Source of the DNA: an uncultured Phocaeicola sp.
GTDB lineage: Bacteria > Bacteroidota > Bacteroidia > Bacteroidales > Bacteroidaceae
NCBI GenBank assembly: GCA_944320845.1
Contig: CALUJA010000006.1
Coordinates: 62,001-126,000 of the forward strand
DNA length: 64,000 bases
Direction of reading: 5' to 3'
Both the position numbers and the translations under genes were made by a program. This document shows, in pieces, positions 24,618 to 34,000 of the stretch. Position 1 is the stretch's first letter. Each line of letters starts with the position of its first letter. The notes below the pieces were generated by a model. The model was given only the letters and a program-made list of their open reading frames with translations, was not told the origin of the DNA and did no database searches.

Positions 24618-26846
24618 ATGACCGACTACACCAAACTGCTGCGGACTACCGGATTCGGATTGACCGCCCTGCTTGTACTTATCCTAATCTGTGCCACTGT
24701 CGCCGAAAAACTATACGGCACAGCTTTTGTCTCAACATTCGTTTACGGCTCTCCGCTCTTTGTCACCCTATGGGGAACAGCCGCCGTCTTTTCACTGCTC
24801 TATCTCATCAGGAGGAAACTTCCCCAGCGAAAAGCCGCTTTTCTGCTCCACCTGGCTTTTCTTATCATTCTTGCCGGAGCACTGACCACCCATATCTGGG
24901 GCATCCAGGGCAGCATACATCTGCGTCACGGCGAACAGCCTTCACAAACATTCACCGGCCGCAGCGGAGAGAGCCGGAATCTTCCCTTCACCGTCGGACT
25001 AAAGGATTTCGAACTGGCCTACTATCCGGGAACGCAGGCTCCGATGGACTTCATCAGCACGATTGCCATATATGACCAAGGCCATACACACGAAGGAAAA
25101 ATATCCATGAACCGCATATACAGCTACCGCCACTACCGCTTCTACCAGTCCACCTATGATGCCGACGGCAAAGGCAGCACTCTGTCCGTTTCTTACGACC
25201 CTTACGGCATAGCCGTGACCTATGCCGGATACTGGCTGCTGCTGTTGTCGTGCATCGCCTTCCTTTTCGAAAAAGACAGCCGCTTCCGCCAGCTGCTCCG
25301 TCACCCCTCCCTGCGCAAGGCCGTTCCCTGCATGCTGTTCGTGGCTTCGGCCCTTCCCGCTTCCGCAGCCGACGCTCCCAAAACCCTGCCCCGACCGGCC
25401 GCCGACCGATTCGGAAGCATCTATATCTATTACAACGACCGCATCTGCCCGCTACAGACACTGGCACGCGACTTTACACTAAAGCTTTACGGAAAAGACA
25501 GCTACAAAGGCATGACATCCGAACAGGTTCTCACCGGATGGTTCTTTTATTACGACGATTGGAAGGAGGAACCCATCATACGCATCAAGAGCAACAAGAT
25601 AAGGCAACTGCTGGACACCGACAAAGAATATGTCCGTCTCACCGACTTTGTAGGGCCTAAAGGCTACAAGCTGGAGCAGGCGCAACACACGCTCTCCGAT
25701 GCCGCCGACCGCCGCGCCCTTGACGAAGCCAACGAAAAGTTCAACCTCGTCAGCATGATATGCACCGGAAATGCCCTCCGCATTTATCCATACCGCGAAA
25801 ACGCCGACAGCCAACCCGTATGGTACTCAATAGCCGACCAGTTGCCTGCTTCCATGCCCCACGAGCAATGGGCCTTTGTCCGCTACGGCATGAACTATAT
25901 GGCTGAAAAGGTTGCACAAAAAGACTACGCATCAGTCGAACGGCTGTTAGAAAAGACCCGGGAATATCAGGAAAAGGAGGCCGGAAAGTTTCTCCCCTCT
26001 CCCTCACGGTTCCGTGCCGAAAAACTCTACAATTCCCTCAGCCACACCCGTCCCCTTGCAATGGTCTGTCTCACCATAGGCATCCTCTCATTCGTGTTCT
26101 ACTGCCGCCGCATGAGCAGGCAAGAGCGTACAAAGACCTGGGTCAGTCCGTTGCTGCTCGCTTTGGCAGGCATCATCCTGCTTTATCTCATCACCGTCAT
26201 CAGCCTGCGCGGCTTCGTAAGCGGGCATCTTCCCATATCCAACGGATTTGAGACCATGCAGTTTATGGCGGCATGCGTACTGACACTCATGTTTTTCTTC
26301 CGGCGCCGGTTCGAAGCCGCCATAGCCTTCGGCTACATGCTCTGCGGCCTCGCCCTTTTAGTCTCCTTATTCGGCGAGTCAAATCCCCCCATCACCCAGC
26401 TGATGCCCGTGCTTTCCTCGCCGCTGCTGAGCCTTCATGTGGTGACCATCATGATAGCCTATTCCCTGCTGGCCTTTGTCATGCTCAACGGAGTAACCGC
26501 CATCGTGCTCCACCACTCCCGAAAAAACTGCGGGGATGAAATCAAGCGCCTCCACCTCATCAGCCAGATACTCCTTTATCCGGCCGTATTCTGCCTTACG
26601 GCAGGCATCTTTATCGGTGCCGTATGGGCAAACGTTTCGTGGGGACGCTACTGGGGGTGGGACCCCAAAGAGGTATGGGCGCTCATCACCATGCTCATCT
26701 ATGCCTCAGCCCTTCATCCGTCCTCGCTTCCTGCCTTCCGTCGTCCGATGTTTTTCCATTGGTTTGCCCTCATTGCCTTTCTAAGCGTGCTGATTACCTA
26801 TTTCGGAGTAAATTTCATCATGGGAGGAATGCATAGCTATGCGTAA
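24618..26846 (+). CDS. ccsA: ResB/CcsA-type cytochrome c synthase (CcsBA fusion)
   Basis: A 742-residue membrane protein of the system II cytochrome c maturation type, which carries heme across the membrane and ligates it to CxxCH apocytochromes. The N-terminal ~240 residues resemble ResB/CcsB, with three membrane helices and a periplasmic loop; a long extracytoplasmic section follows (about 240-475); the C-terminal ~270 residues form the CcsA part, with several helices and the tryptophan-rich WWD signature WGRYWGWDPKEVWALI (about residues 677-692). Conserved histidines flank it. It follows the di-heme lipoprotein by 116 bases across a hairpin and probably matures that protein, an inference from position. 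Confidence 0.88.
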   Translation: MTDYTKLLRTTGFGLTALLVLILICATVAEKLYGTAFVSTFVYGSPLFVTLWGTAAVFSLLYLIRRKLPQRKAAFLLHLAFLIILAGALTTHIWGIQGSIHLRHGEQPSQTFTGRSGESRNLPFTVGLKDFELAYYPGTQAPMDFISTIAIYDQGHTHEGKISMNRIYSYRHYRFYQSTYDADGKGSTLSVSYDPYGIAVTYAGYWLLLLSCIAFLFEKDSRFRQLLRHPSLRKAVPCMLFVASALPASAADAPKTLPRPAADRFGSIYIYYNDRICPLQTLARDFTLKLYGKDSYKGMTSEQVLTGWFFYYDDWKEEPIIRIKSNKIRQLLDTDKEYVRLTDFVGPKGYKLEQAQHTLSDAADRRALDEANEKFNLVSMICTGNALRIYPYRENADSQPVWYSIADQLPASMPHEQWAFVRYGMNYMAEKVAQKDYASVERLLEKTREYQEKEAGKFLPSPSRFRAEKLYNSLSHTRPLAMVCLTIGILSFVFYCRRMSRQERTKTWVSPLLLALAGIILLYLITVISLRGFVSGHLPISNGFETMQFMAACVLTLMFFFRRRFEAAIAFGYMLCGLALLVSLFGESNPPITQLMPVLSSPLLSLHVVTIMIAYSLLAFVMLNGVTAIVLHHSRKNCGDEIKRLHLISQILLYPAVFCLTAGIFIGAVWANVSWGRYWGWDPKEVWALITMLIYASALHPSSLPAFRRPMFFHWFALIAFLSVLITYFGVNFIMGGMHSYA

Positions 26847-26900
26847 ATGTTTCTTTCTTTTCTAACTCTTGACAGGAAAAAGTCTTTTCAGTTTTGCTCT

Positions 26901-27003
26901 CACCACCCTTGCATTCATCGGCAAGACCTTGTCTGTAAACGGTTTGCAGGGTGGTGGCAGCAAAATGTCGGCCAAGCGCAGATTATCTTTCTACCACCAC
27001 CCT
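26901..27003. repeat. Three copies of a CACCACCCT motif forming inverted repeats
   Basis: CACCACCCT at 26901-26909, the reverse complement AGGGTGGTGG at 26948-26957, and CCACCACCCT at 26994-27003. The last two form a perfect 10-bp inverted repeat 36 bases apart. They lie in a gene-poor stretch after ccsA. I could not assign them to a known element. Confidence 0.45.
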
Positions 27004-27135
27004 ATAATATACTGTAGCATAACCCATTACATCCAAAGGTGAGAGCAGTGAGAGTAAAAACGAAAAAAACTTTTCTGAGAAAATAAAAAATCATAAATAT
27101 GCAGCTTTCCGCGCCATGAAAAGAATATCCTTCCC

Positions 27136-27228
27136 TCATTCGGCGGCTTCCAGTCTTGCGATTCTTTCACGAAGCAGTTCTTTATACCGTTCTTTCAGAT
27201 TATTGTCAAGAAAAGAATTGCTTATCAT
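27136..27228 (-). CDS. Possible 30-residue coiled-coil ORF (remnant?)
   Basis: ATG at 27228 to TGA at 27136. The peptide (MISNSFLDNNLKERYKELL then a charged, helix-favouring tail ending LEAAE) looks coiled-coil-like. Its ATG overlaps by ATGA the stop of an upstream open fragment (27225-27380) that ends RLDKVNQLLDFFNYEM plus AAVPKVKA. The two together look like the tail of a decayed gene pair, perhaps from a mobile element. I do not recognise the family, and neither piece has a convincing promoter. Confidence 0.3.
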   Translation of the reverse strand: MISNSFLDNNLKERYKELLRERIARLEAAE

Positions 27229-27380
27229 GCCTTTACTTTTGGCACTGCCGCCATTTCATAATTGAAGAAATCCAGCAGCTGATTCACCTTGTCAAGGCGC
27301 AGCGACCTTTTTCCCAATATAACCTGACCCTGAAAGCAGCGCTGTCCTGCCTGCAACCCCCGCACACACAAGTGCTGAAT
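27225..27380 (-). pseudogene. Unidentified gene fragment
   Basis: An open minus-strand frame from just after a stop near 27381 to a TGA at 27225, with no ATG at its start. The last ~35 codons (GQVILGKRSLRLDKVNQLL onward) read as protein-like; the first part does not. It overlaps the 30-residue ORF by the ATGA arrangement. It probably belongs to the same decayed region as the CACCACCCT repeats. The family was not identified. Confidence 0.25.
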
Positions 27381-27389
27381 TTATAAGAA

Positions 27390-27421
27390 CAAAAAATAGC
27401 CCGGCTCAATACCAGGCTATT
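27390..27421 (-). terminator. Terminator retained behind the truncated PUL gene
   Basis: On the minus strand AATAGCC (27421-27415) pairs with GGCTATT (27401-27395), with an added CC/GG pair, followed by a T-run to 27391. It lies 22 bases past the stop of the fragment at 27443-27682. Confidence 0.7.
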
Positions 27422-27442
27422 CGTATCATCGAATAATATCGG

Positions 27443-27682
27443 CTATTGCAGCAAGTCTGTATTTCCGAACTTCACCTTATACGGCCACTGCTCATCGTTC
27501 AGTTCCTGCTCGTCCCACGGATGGGGGCGATAGTTTTCGGGAGCGCCCATCACCACGAAATAAAGCTTCTGCACGCCGGAAGGAACCGTATACCTTGCCC
27601 GACCGCTTTTGGCTGAATGCATCTCACCGTAGTCGCGGCTACCGTCTGCCCGATAAGAGACAAAGCCGTAAATATCAATACA
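27443..27682 (-). pseudogene. C-terminal remnant of a larger secreted protein (possibly DUF6055-like)
   Basis: A minus-strand frame with no start codon encodes about 78 residues up to a TAG at 27443, including YGFVSYRADGSRDYGE, KLYFVVMGAPENY and NDEQWPYKVKF. The Gly-Ala-Pro and final DEQWPYKVKF stretches resemble the C-terminal domain of secreted Bacteroidota PUL proteins that I tentatively link to DUF6055; this naming is from memory and weak. The 5' part is missing: the frame runs into the end of the 139-residue ORF at 27675. A terminator still follows, so this is probably the 3' scar of a deleted distal gene of the PUL. Confidence 0.6.
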
Positions 27683-28094
27683 CTTTCGTAATCCAAATTA
27701 AAACATCTGTCTGATCAGATGACAAATCCAAAGGAATATTACAACTTATATGAGCAAAAGAACCATTGACCGTTTCCCTTGCTACAGTAGAAGTTCTGTT
27801 TACATTTACATCAATTTGATAAACACCGCTTTTGTTAAACTGCAAGTTAGCTTCAAGCACTGTCTCATTTCCTGTAACAAACAATGGAGTAACAACAGCT
27901 GTTGATTCTCCACCTTGTGAAGTAGTAAGTCTTACTGAACGAGGCAAAGAAATGTTTGCTGTAACCGTTGAAGAAGCATCAGACATTCCTAATCGCAAAA
28001 GAATCTCGTGATCAGTCTGCGCACATACCATCAAAAATGTTCCCATCATAAGCATAAACAATATGCTCAATCTTTTTTGTAATTGTGTTTTCAT
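27675..28094 (-). CDS. Small secreted protein of unknown family
   Basis: A 139-residue protein with a signal peptide (KRLSILFMLMMGTFLMVCAQ, residues ~7-26) and a mature part of ~113 residues rich in Ser/Thr/Val in an alternating beta pattern (ASSTVTANISLPRSV; VLEANLQFNKSGVYQIDVNV). One cysteine is in the mature region. I do not recognise the family; a small beta-sandwich is likely. It lies beyond a strong terminator that ends the susCD-DUF4859 transcript, so it must be expressed by read-through or its own promoter. Its last codons run into the remnant at 27443-27682, so its natural C-terminus may have been altered by a deletion. Base composition is AT-rich. Confidence 0.55.
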   Translation of the reverse strand: MKTQLQKRLSILFMLMMGTFLMVCAQTDHEILLRLGMSDASSTVTANISLPRSVRLTTSQGGESTAVVTPLFVTGNETVLEANLQFNKSGVYQIDVNVNRTSTVARETVNGSFAHISCNIPLDLSSDQTDVLIWITKVY

Positions 28095-28167
28095 TGTTAT
28101 AAGTTTTAGATTTCAAAAGAAAATTACTTCAAAAAGAATGTAAAACTAAAACATCATACATTTTCAA

Positions 28168-28226
28168 GAGAAAAATCCCTCTATTTAATCTTGCATTAAC
28201 AAACAAAGAATTAAATAGAGAGATTT
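28168..28226 (-). terminator. Strong terminator after the DUF4859-like gene
   Basis: A 17-bp stem (28210-28226 with 28173-28189), perfect on the minus-strand RNA if one G-U pair is allowed, with a 20-base loop and a following TTTTTC. It lies 22 bases after the stop at 28248. Confidence 0.85.
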
Positions 28227-28247
28227 TAATTTTATCAGACCACTTGC

Positions 28248-29327
28248 TTATCGACCTAAGTCAGCAATATAGTAGTTGACCGTAAAGACAAAGCGTTTTG
28301 ACGCATCAGCCGTATCAATAAAACCGAATTTCAACTTACCAGTTGTACCGTATGCCAAATTCGTGTTATAAGGAATAGTTATCTTATCACCATTTACAGC
28401 GTCTTCTTCATAACGAATCGTAACAGCCCAATCTTCAGCCTGCTCATTTGCTACCTTAGCACCAGCTAAATTTAGATAATAAACCTTATCAATACCGCCG
28501 CCATCAAGTTTTGAGCCATCTTCCGGATTAAGAAGTTGGAACTCAATATCTCCATTCTGCAATGCAGCTTTAAATTCAGCCCATTCCATGTTAAAGATAT
28601 CACGGATATTTTCTCCATAACGGTATGAGGTCACAATCCCACCTTCTACTCTATCCGGCAAAATATAATCCAAAGAACCAGCATAAGAGAATGTATAATC
28701 TACAGTTACGGCAGTCGGGTCTTCGATTCCGTAAACAGCACTAAAACGTACATATTCATCATAATCCGGACCATTTTTAGCAAAACCTACATTAGTTGCC
28801 AAACTCACGCCACCACGAGCTGTAGCAAGTGGAGTCACAGTCAATGTCTTGGCCGATTTATCTAATGAAACAGTAACCTGTGCATCTGCATCATCAGCAG
28901 CACAAGGCTGACTAGCTGAATTGAAATACCATCCTGTTCCTGTCGGAGCATTCGGTTCCATCTTTACCCACTTATTACGAGCCACATTAATCGGATAGAA
29001 AACAATGCTTCCATCATCCATACCCTGCAAAGCAGCGTCCAAACTCATACCCAATTGTTGTTCAAACACAGCAGCATGTTTTGCTTCAGTCAAATCCACC
29101 ACCAACGGAGCGGTAGCATCGGCTATATTAATTTTAAAATTACCGACTTTGTTACTGATATTCACCTTCAAAGTATCACTTACATGAGCATTTTCATTGG
29201 CTTTCAAATAAGGATCTTCCCCTGCTCCGTACACATGTTTTGAAGTTGCATCATTGTAATCATCACTGCACGCTGTAAAAGCAAGAAGTGAAAAACAACA
29301 AAGTGCCAAAATTATATTCTTTTTCAT
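28248..29327 (-). CDS. Surface lipoprotein of the PUL, probably DUF4859 family
   Basis: A 359-residue lipoprotein. The signal peptide ends LLAFTAC; SDDYND follows, an acidic surface-export-like motif. The mature protein is beta-rich. The stretch VFEQQLGMSLDAAL with GTGWYFNSASQP recalls the DUF4859 fold, and a second similar unit may begin near residue 240 (FNMEWAEFKAALQNG with KVYYLNLAG). By position after susD it would be a surface glycan-binding protein (SusE/F-like role), which is inference from PUL architecture. It lies 35 bases after susD and is followed by a strong terminator, so it is the last gene of the main transcript. Confidence 0.65.
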   Translation of the reverse strand: MKKNIILALCCFSLLAFTACSDDYNDATSKHVYGAGEDPYLKANENAHVSDTLKVNISNKVGNFKINIADATAPLVVDLTEAKHAAVFEQQLGMSLDAALQGMDDGSIVFYPINVARNKWVKMEPNAPTGTGWYFNSASQPCAADDADAQVTVSLDKSAKTLTVTPLATARGGVSLATNVGFAKNGPDYDEYVRFSAVYGIEDPTAVTVDYTFSYAGSLDYILPDRVEGGIVTSYRYGENIRDIFNMEWAEFKAALQNGDIEFQLLNPEDGSKLDGGGIDKVYYLNLAGAKVANEQAEDWAVTIRYEEDAVNGDKITIPYNTNLAYGTTGKLKFGFIDTADASKRFVFTVNYYIADLGR

Positions 29328-29362
29328 AATCTTCTATTTTTAATCCACTAAAGTTAAGCACA

Positions 29363-31084
29363 TTAATTAAATCCTGTATTCTGTTTCAAATTAATGTTAC
29401 CGTTCATTACAGACTTCGGAATCGGGAAGATATCTGCATCACGGTTATTGCCAGTTACAGCTTCCTTGCAGAACCACGCTTTTCCATTATATACATTCTG
29501 TCCGTTATCCATCTTGAAACGAATCAAATCCTGACGACGATGATGCTCAGCCACAAACTCCCATGCAAGTTCATCCAACAAACCACCTAAATCAATATCA
29601 TCACCTCCTACAAGAGTCTGATCAATAGCATCACTTTCATCCTGTTTTGCTGTATTCTCCCAATGTCCATAATTATAAACACTTCCACCCCTCAATTCTG
29701 CAGCAGAACGTTTCACCCTGCTCGGATCTGTAATTGCACGTTCACGTACCCGCGCTACCAAATTCTCAGCTTCGGTATCATTTGCTGTGCCCAATCTAAG
29801 CAAGCATTCAGCTTTCATCAGCAACACATCTGCATAGCGGAAGAAAGGAATATCATCATAGCTTGATCCCCAATCACCGCTTATGATTTCATATTTCACC
29901 ATACGATAACCTTCCATCGGATAACATCCCGGATTGTCAATACTACGAAGATTGTAAGTATAATTCAACTGACTTCCATCTACCATAATAGCATTACCAT
30001 CAGCATCTACTTGCGGTCCTCCAATCCAAGTTTGAGCAAAACGCTTGTCAATTATTTGGTCAACATTGTTTTGATTACCATCTACACCACCTTGTCTTTC
30101 ATAAGAATCAAGGAACTGGTTCAAAGCGCCACCACCGCCGGTAGCCCATCCGGTGAATCCCCAAGTAGCACGGCCAGCCTCATTCATCCACAAGTTAGCG
30201 AAATAATTACCACCTGCATACAGATATTCATACGGAATACCCAAAATAATTTCCTGACAACCACTAATATCTTCCTTAAAACAGTCGGAATAATTAGGAG
30301 CCAAATCAAAGCCACTACCATCCTGCTGCATAATATAGTCCAAAACATCAATACATTTCTCATAATAAGAATTATCTTCAGCTTCAGTTGGGAACCATGC
30401 ATTACGGTTCAAATACATCTTAGCCAAAATCATGTGAGCCACATAGTTATTCATCTCCCCATTTCTTCCGGCATCAATATCTGTACCGCAAGCCTCCTTC
30501 ACATCTTCCAGTTCTGAAACAATAAAGTCAAAAGTTTCTTTCGGAGTTGCCTGAGAAGGTTGCCAATCATCCGGTTTTCCTTCGTAAGAATTTTCATCCA
30601 ACAACGGAATATTACGGAACAAATCGAAAAGCAGATAATAATACAAAGCACGATAAGCACGCAACTGTGCTACCTGCAAATCGGTCAAATTAAGAGTTTC
30701 TTTGTCACGCAATAAATTGTTACAAGCGGTAATACCTTCGTAACCATTTGTCCAAAGTCCTCCTAAATGCCCAAGTTCTGAATGGAATGTATGCTTATGA
30801 AAATTGATATACAAGTCACCCCATCCTACACCGATACGCAAGGGGATACACCAAAGGTCTGTACAGATATCCAAGTCTGCATAGCCGTACCAGTCCCAAT
30901 AGAATTCACGCAAAGACGAATAAACGGTAGCGAATTGGCTTGCGTTATCGCTTTCTGAGAATTCATACTTCTCACTCGCGATAGTGTCATAAATCGTTTC
31001 GCTCAAATCGGTACAACTGCCCAACGTGAGCATTCCTGCGCCCATTACTGAGGCTAACAGAGATTTATATAGTTTTGATTTCAT
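29363..31084 (-). CDS. SusD/RagB-family glycan-binding lipoprotein
   Basis: A 573-residue lipoprotein: the signal ends LTLGSC, followed by TDLSETIYDTI, a normal SusD start. The helical TPR-like scaffold is visible (NLTDLQVAQLRAYRALYYY about residues 134-152), and the C-terminus has the family-typical ELAWEFVAEHHRRQDLIRF (about 524-542) and IFPIPKSVMN. It binds glycan at the cell surface and closes as a lid over its SusC partner. It starts 11 bases after susC. The gene is noticeably AT-richer than GH127 upstream. The substrate cannot be read from sequence, but the GH127 neighbour suggests L-arabinofuranose-containing glycans. Confidence 0.93.
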   Translation of the reverse strand: MKSKLYKSLLASVMGAGMLTLGSCTDLSETIYDTIASEKYEFSESDNASQFATVYSSLREFYWDWYGYADLDICTDLWCIPLRIGVGWGDLYINFHKHTFHSELGHLGGLWTNGYEGITACNNLLRDKETLNLTDLQVAQLRAYRALYYYLLFDLFRNIPLLDENSYEGKPDDWQPSQATPKETFDFIVSELEDVKEACGTDIDAGRNGEMNNYVAHMILAKMYLNRNAWFPTEAEDNSYYEKCIDVLDYIMQQDGSGFDLAPNYSDCFKEDISGCQEIILGIPYEYLYAGGNYFANLWMNEAGRATWGFTGWATGGGGALNQFLDSYERQGGVDGNQNNVDQIIDKRFAQTWIGGPQVDADGNAIMVDGSQLNYTYNLRSIDNPGCYPMEGYRMVKYEIISGDWGSSYDDIPFFRYADVLLMKAECLLRLGTANDTEAENLVARVRERAITDPSRVKRSAAELRGGSVYNYGHWENTAKQDESDAIDQTLVGGDDIDLGGLLDELAWEFVAEHHRRQDLIRFKMDNGQNVYNGKAWFCKEAVTGNNRDADIFPIPKSVMNGNINLKQNTGFN

Positions 31085-31095
31085 GTTAATTCAAA

Positions 31096-34000
31096 TTAGA
31101 AGGTTAAGTTAACACCGAATGTATAAGAACGGATAGAAGGATATTTATCACGCGCATCTATACCTGCATAAGTCGGATATGCATTGGCCAGTTCCGGATC
31201 CAGACCGGAATAACCGGTAATTGTAAACAGGTTGTCGCCAGACAGATATGCACGTACCCCTTTAATCCATTTGTTGTTCTGCTTAATCGGGAATGTATAA
31301 CCGATAGTCAGGTTCGTCAGCTTCAGGAAGTTTCCGTTTTCTAGATAGTAGCTTACCATTGTCTGAGGCTGTGAAGAAGACAAAGTATATTCACCTCCGT
31401 AAGGAGCATCCAATACTGATTTCAAGCGATTGTATGCATGAGAATTATTTTCATAATATGCACGCGGCTCGTTCAAAATATCAAAGCCCAACTGGCTAGT
31501 GAACTGCATACTCAAATCCCAGTTCTTGTATGACAGGTTGTTTGTCCATCCCAAAGTTACTTTAGGCAGACCGTTACCCAAATACTGGCGATAAGCATCG
31601 TTTGTCAACATAGAAGTAGAGAACTCTTCAATCTCTCCTGTGCTTGACTTTTCAATCAAGAACAGACCATTTTCTGATACACCAACAGACTTCAAGCCGT
31701 AAAATTCACCCAACGGACGCCCTTCTTCCATACGGTGCGTAGTTACACTGATAGGTTCACCCAAGCCACCGACATCCTGATAACTGTTAGTCTCATAAAG
31801 TTCGTTAGACAAGCTCAGCAATTCACTTGAGTTGTGCGCTAATGTAACAACCGTCCTCCACTCAAAATCCTTTGTGCGAACAGGCACAGCATTGATGGCA
31901 ACTTCAACACCACGGTTACGAACAGAACCACCGTTTGCAAAAGTAGTAGTAGCCAAGTTCGGAGGAGTAGGCACGCTATACCAGAACAACAAATCTGTAG
32001 TCTTCTTGTTATAAACATCAATAGAACCACCCAAACGGTCATCCAATACGCTCCAATCCAAACCTACGTTAAATTCTGTTGATTTTTCCCATTTCAAGTT
32101 TGGATTTGGATTAGCATCCGGTTTCAATCCCTGCTTCCATTCGTCACCATCCTTATAATAAACAGAATAACTATAACGGGTCAAAGACATATAAGGATCA
32201 TTCGGAATCACACCTGTAATACCGAAACCAGCACGGAGTTTCAAATTATTCAACCAAGTAAGATCTTCCATGAATTTTTCGTTGCTGATTGTCCAACCTA
32301 AAGATACTGACGGGAAAGTACCCCACTTGTTATTATCACCAAACTTAGAAGAACCTTCACGGCGAACGCTCACCAAAACATTATAGCGATTATCGTAGGC
32401 ATAACTTACACGACCGAAGAAACCAATCAAAGTATTTTCATTAGCTTCACTGCCCATACCTGCTCTACCACTCTTCAAATAAGTACCAATTCCAAGATTA
32501 TTCCATTGGAAAAAGTCATTCGGGAAATCGTAGTTATAAGCATAGTTACGCTCATATTTATAATATTGATAACTGTAACCTACCAATGCATTCATACGGT
32601 GCTTGCCGATATTTAAATCATATTTAGAGGTGAGTTCCAGATTATCAGTACGGGAATCGTCATTATAGTGAGAAGCGTAACCATTATAACCACCTAATGT
32701 ACTACCAAAATATTTACTGGTATTATAGCCTTCATCATGCATACTATAACGGCTTGTAGCCAACATCAAGTTAGTTTGCCATCCCTTAATCGGCTCAAAG
32801 GTGATGTTACCGGTTGCACGAGTTTCTTCATATTGGTCATTACCCAAACGCTCCTCCAACATTCCCACTGGGTTGTAGTAATAACTTACACCGAAGTTTT
32901 CGTTGTAAGAACCGTCTTCATTGTAAATCGGTGCAGTCGGGTTACGAGCAATCGCCTGACGATAGATATTAGACTGGTCGGTTGCCGTAGCGTTGGTCGC
33001 ACTGTTTTTATGCCATTTCTTCACCAAATTCAGATTTACCTTCAACATGTCGTTCAGCATCCAGTGAGACACATCGAAACGCATGTGAATATCTTCTGCG
33101 TAAGTATTCATGATTACACCTTCTTCTTTACGGTAAGTGAAGTCGGCCGAATAGGTGGTCTTCTCCGTACCTCCAGTAATATTGAAGTTATGGTTGTGTG
33201 TGAAGCCGGTACGGCTGATGGCATCGAGCCAGTCGGTATCATAACCCTGGTCAGTAAAGTTAGTCAGTCCGGCACGAACATCGGCTGCATCCATGAATTC
33301 CAGTTTCTTACCGAATGTAGAAGCTGACACATAACCAGAATAATTAGCAGTAGTATGTTCTCCACGCTTACCGCTCTTGGTAGTAATCAAGATTACACCG
33401 TTTGCACCACGGGTACCGTAGATAGCGGCGGCAGACGCATCCTTCAGCACATCAATGGACTCGATGTTTTCAGGGGCAACCGTATTCAAATCTCCTTCCA
33501 CACCGTCAATCAAGACAAGCGGAGTGGTGCTACCGTTTACAGAAATGACACCACGCAAACGGATGGTAGAAGTAGCACTCGGGTCACCGGAGCCTTTGGC
33601 AATAGTCAAACCGGCCACCTTACCTTTAATCAGGTCGGCCGCATCGCCGATTTTACCGATGGTAAAGTCTTCCGACTTGACGGAAGCGATGGCACTGGTC
33701 ACATCGCCCTTGCGCTGAGTACCGTAACCGATAACCACAACTTCGTCGATTACCTCGGTATCTTCTTTCAGGGTAATGGTCTGTCCGGCCTTAATCTGGC
33801 TTACGGGCAACTCCACCGACTGATAGCCGATATAGCTGATTACCAATGTAGCATTGGGGGCTGTAGTTAAAGAAAACTTACCGTCGAAATCGGTAATCGT
33901 ACCATTGGTCGTGCCTTTCTCCATGATGTTGGCACCGATAATGGTCTCACCTTTCGAGTCAACAATCTGACCGGTCACGGTCTTGGTCTGTTGAACGGCT

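Noticed and set aside
26901-27003. CACCACCCT copies considered as a CRISPR array
   Set aside because: Only three short copies in mixed orientation, with unequal spacing and no cas genes.
27156-27386. 76-codon plus-strand frame in the gene-poor stretch
   Set aside because: It is antisense to the more protein-like minus-strand fragments and has no promoter or recognisable domain.
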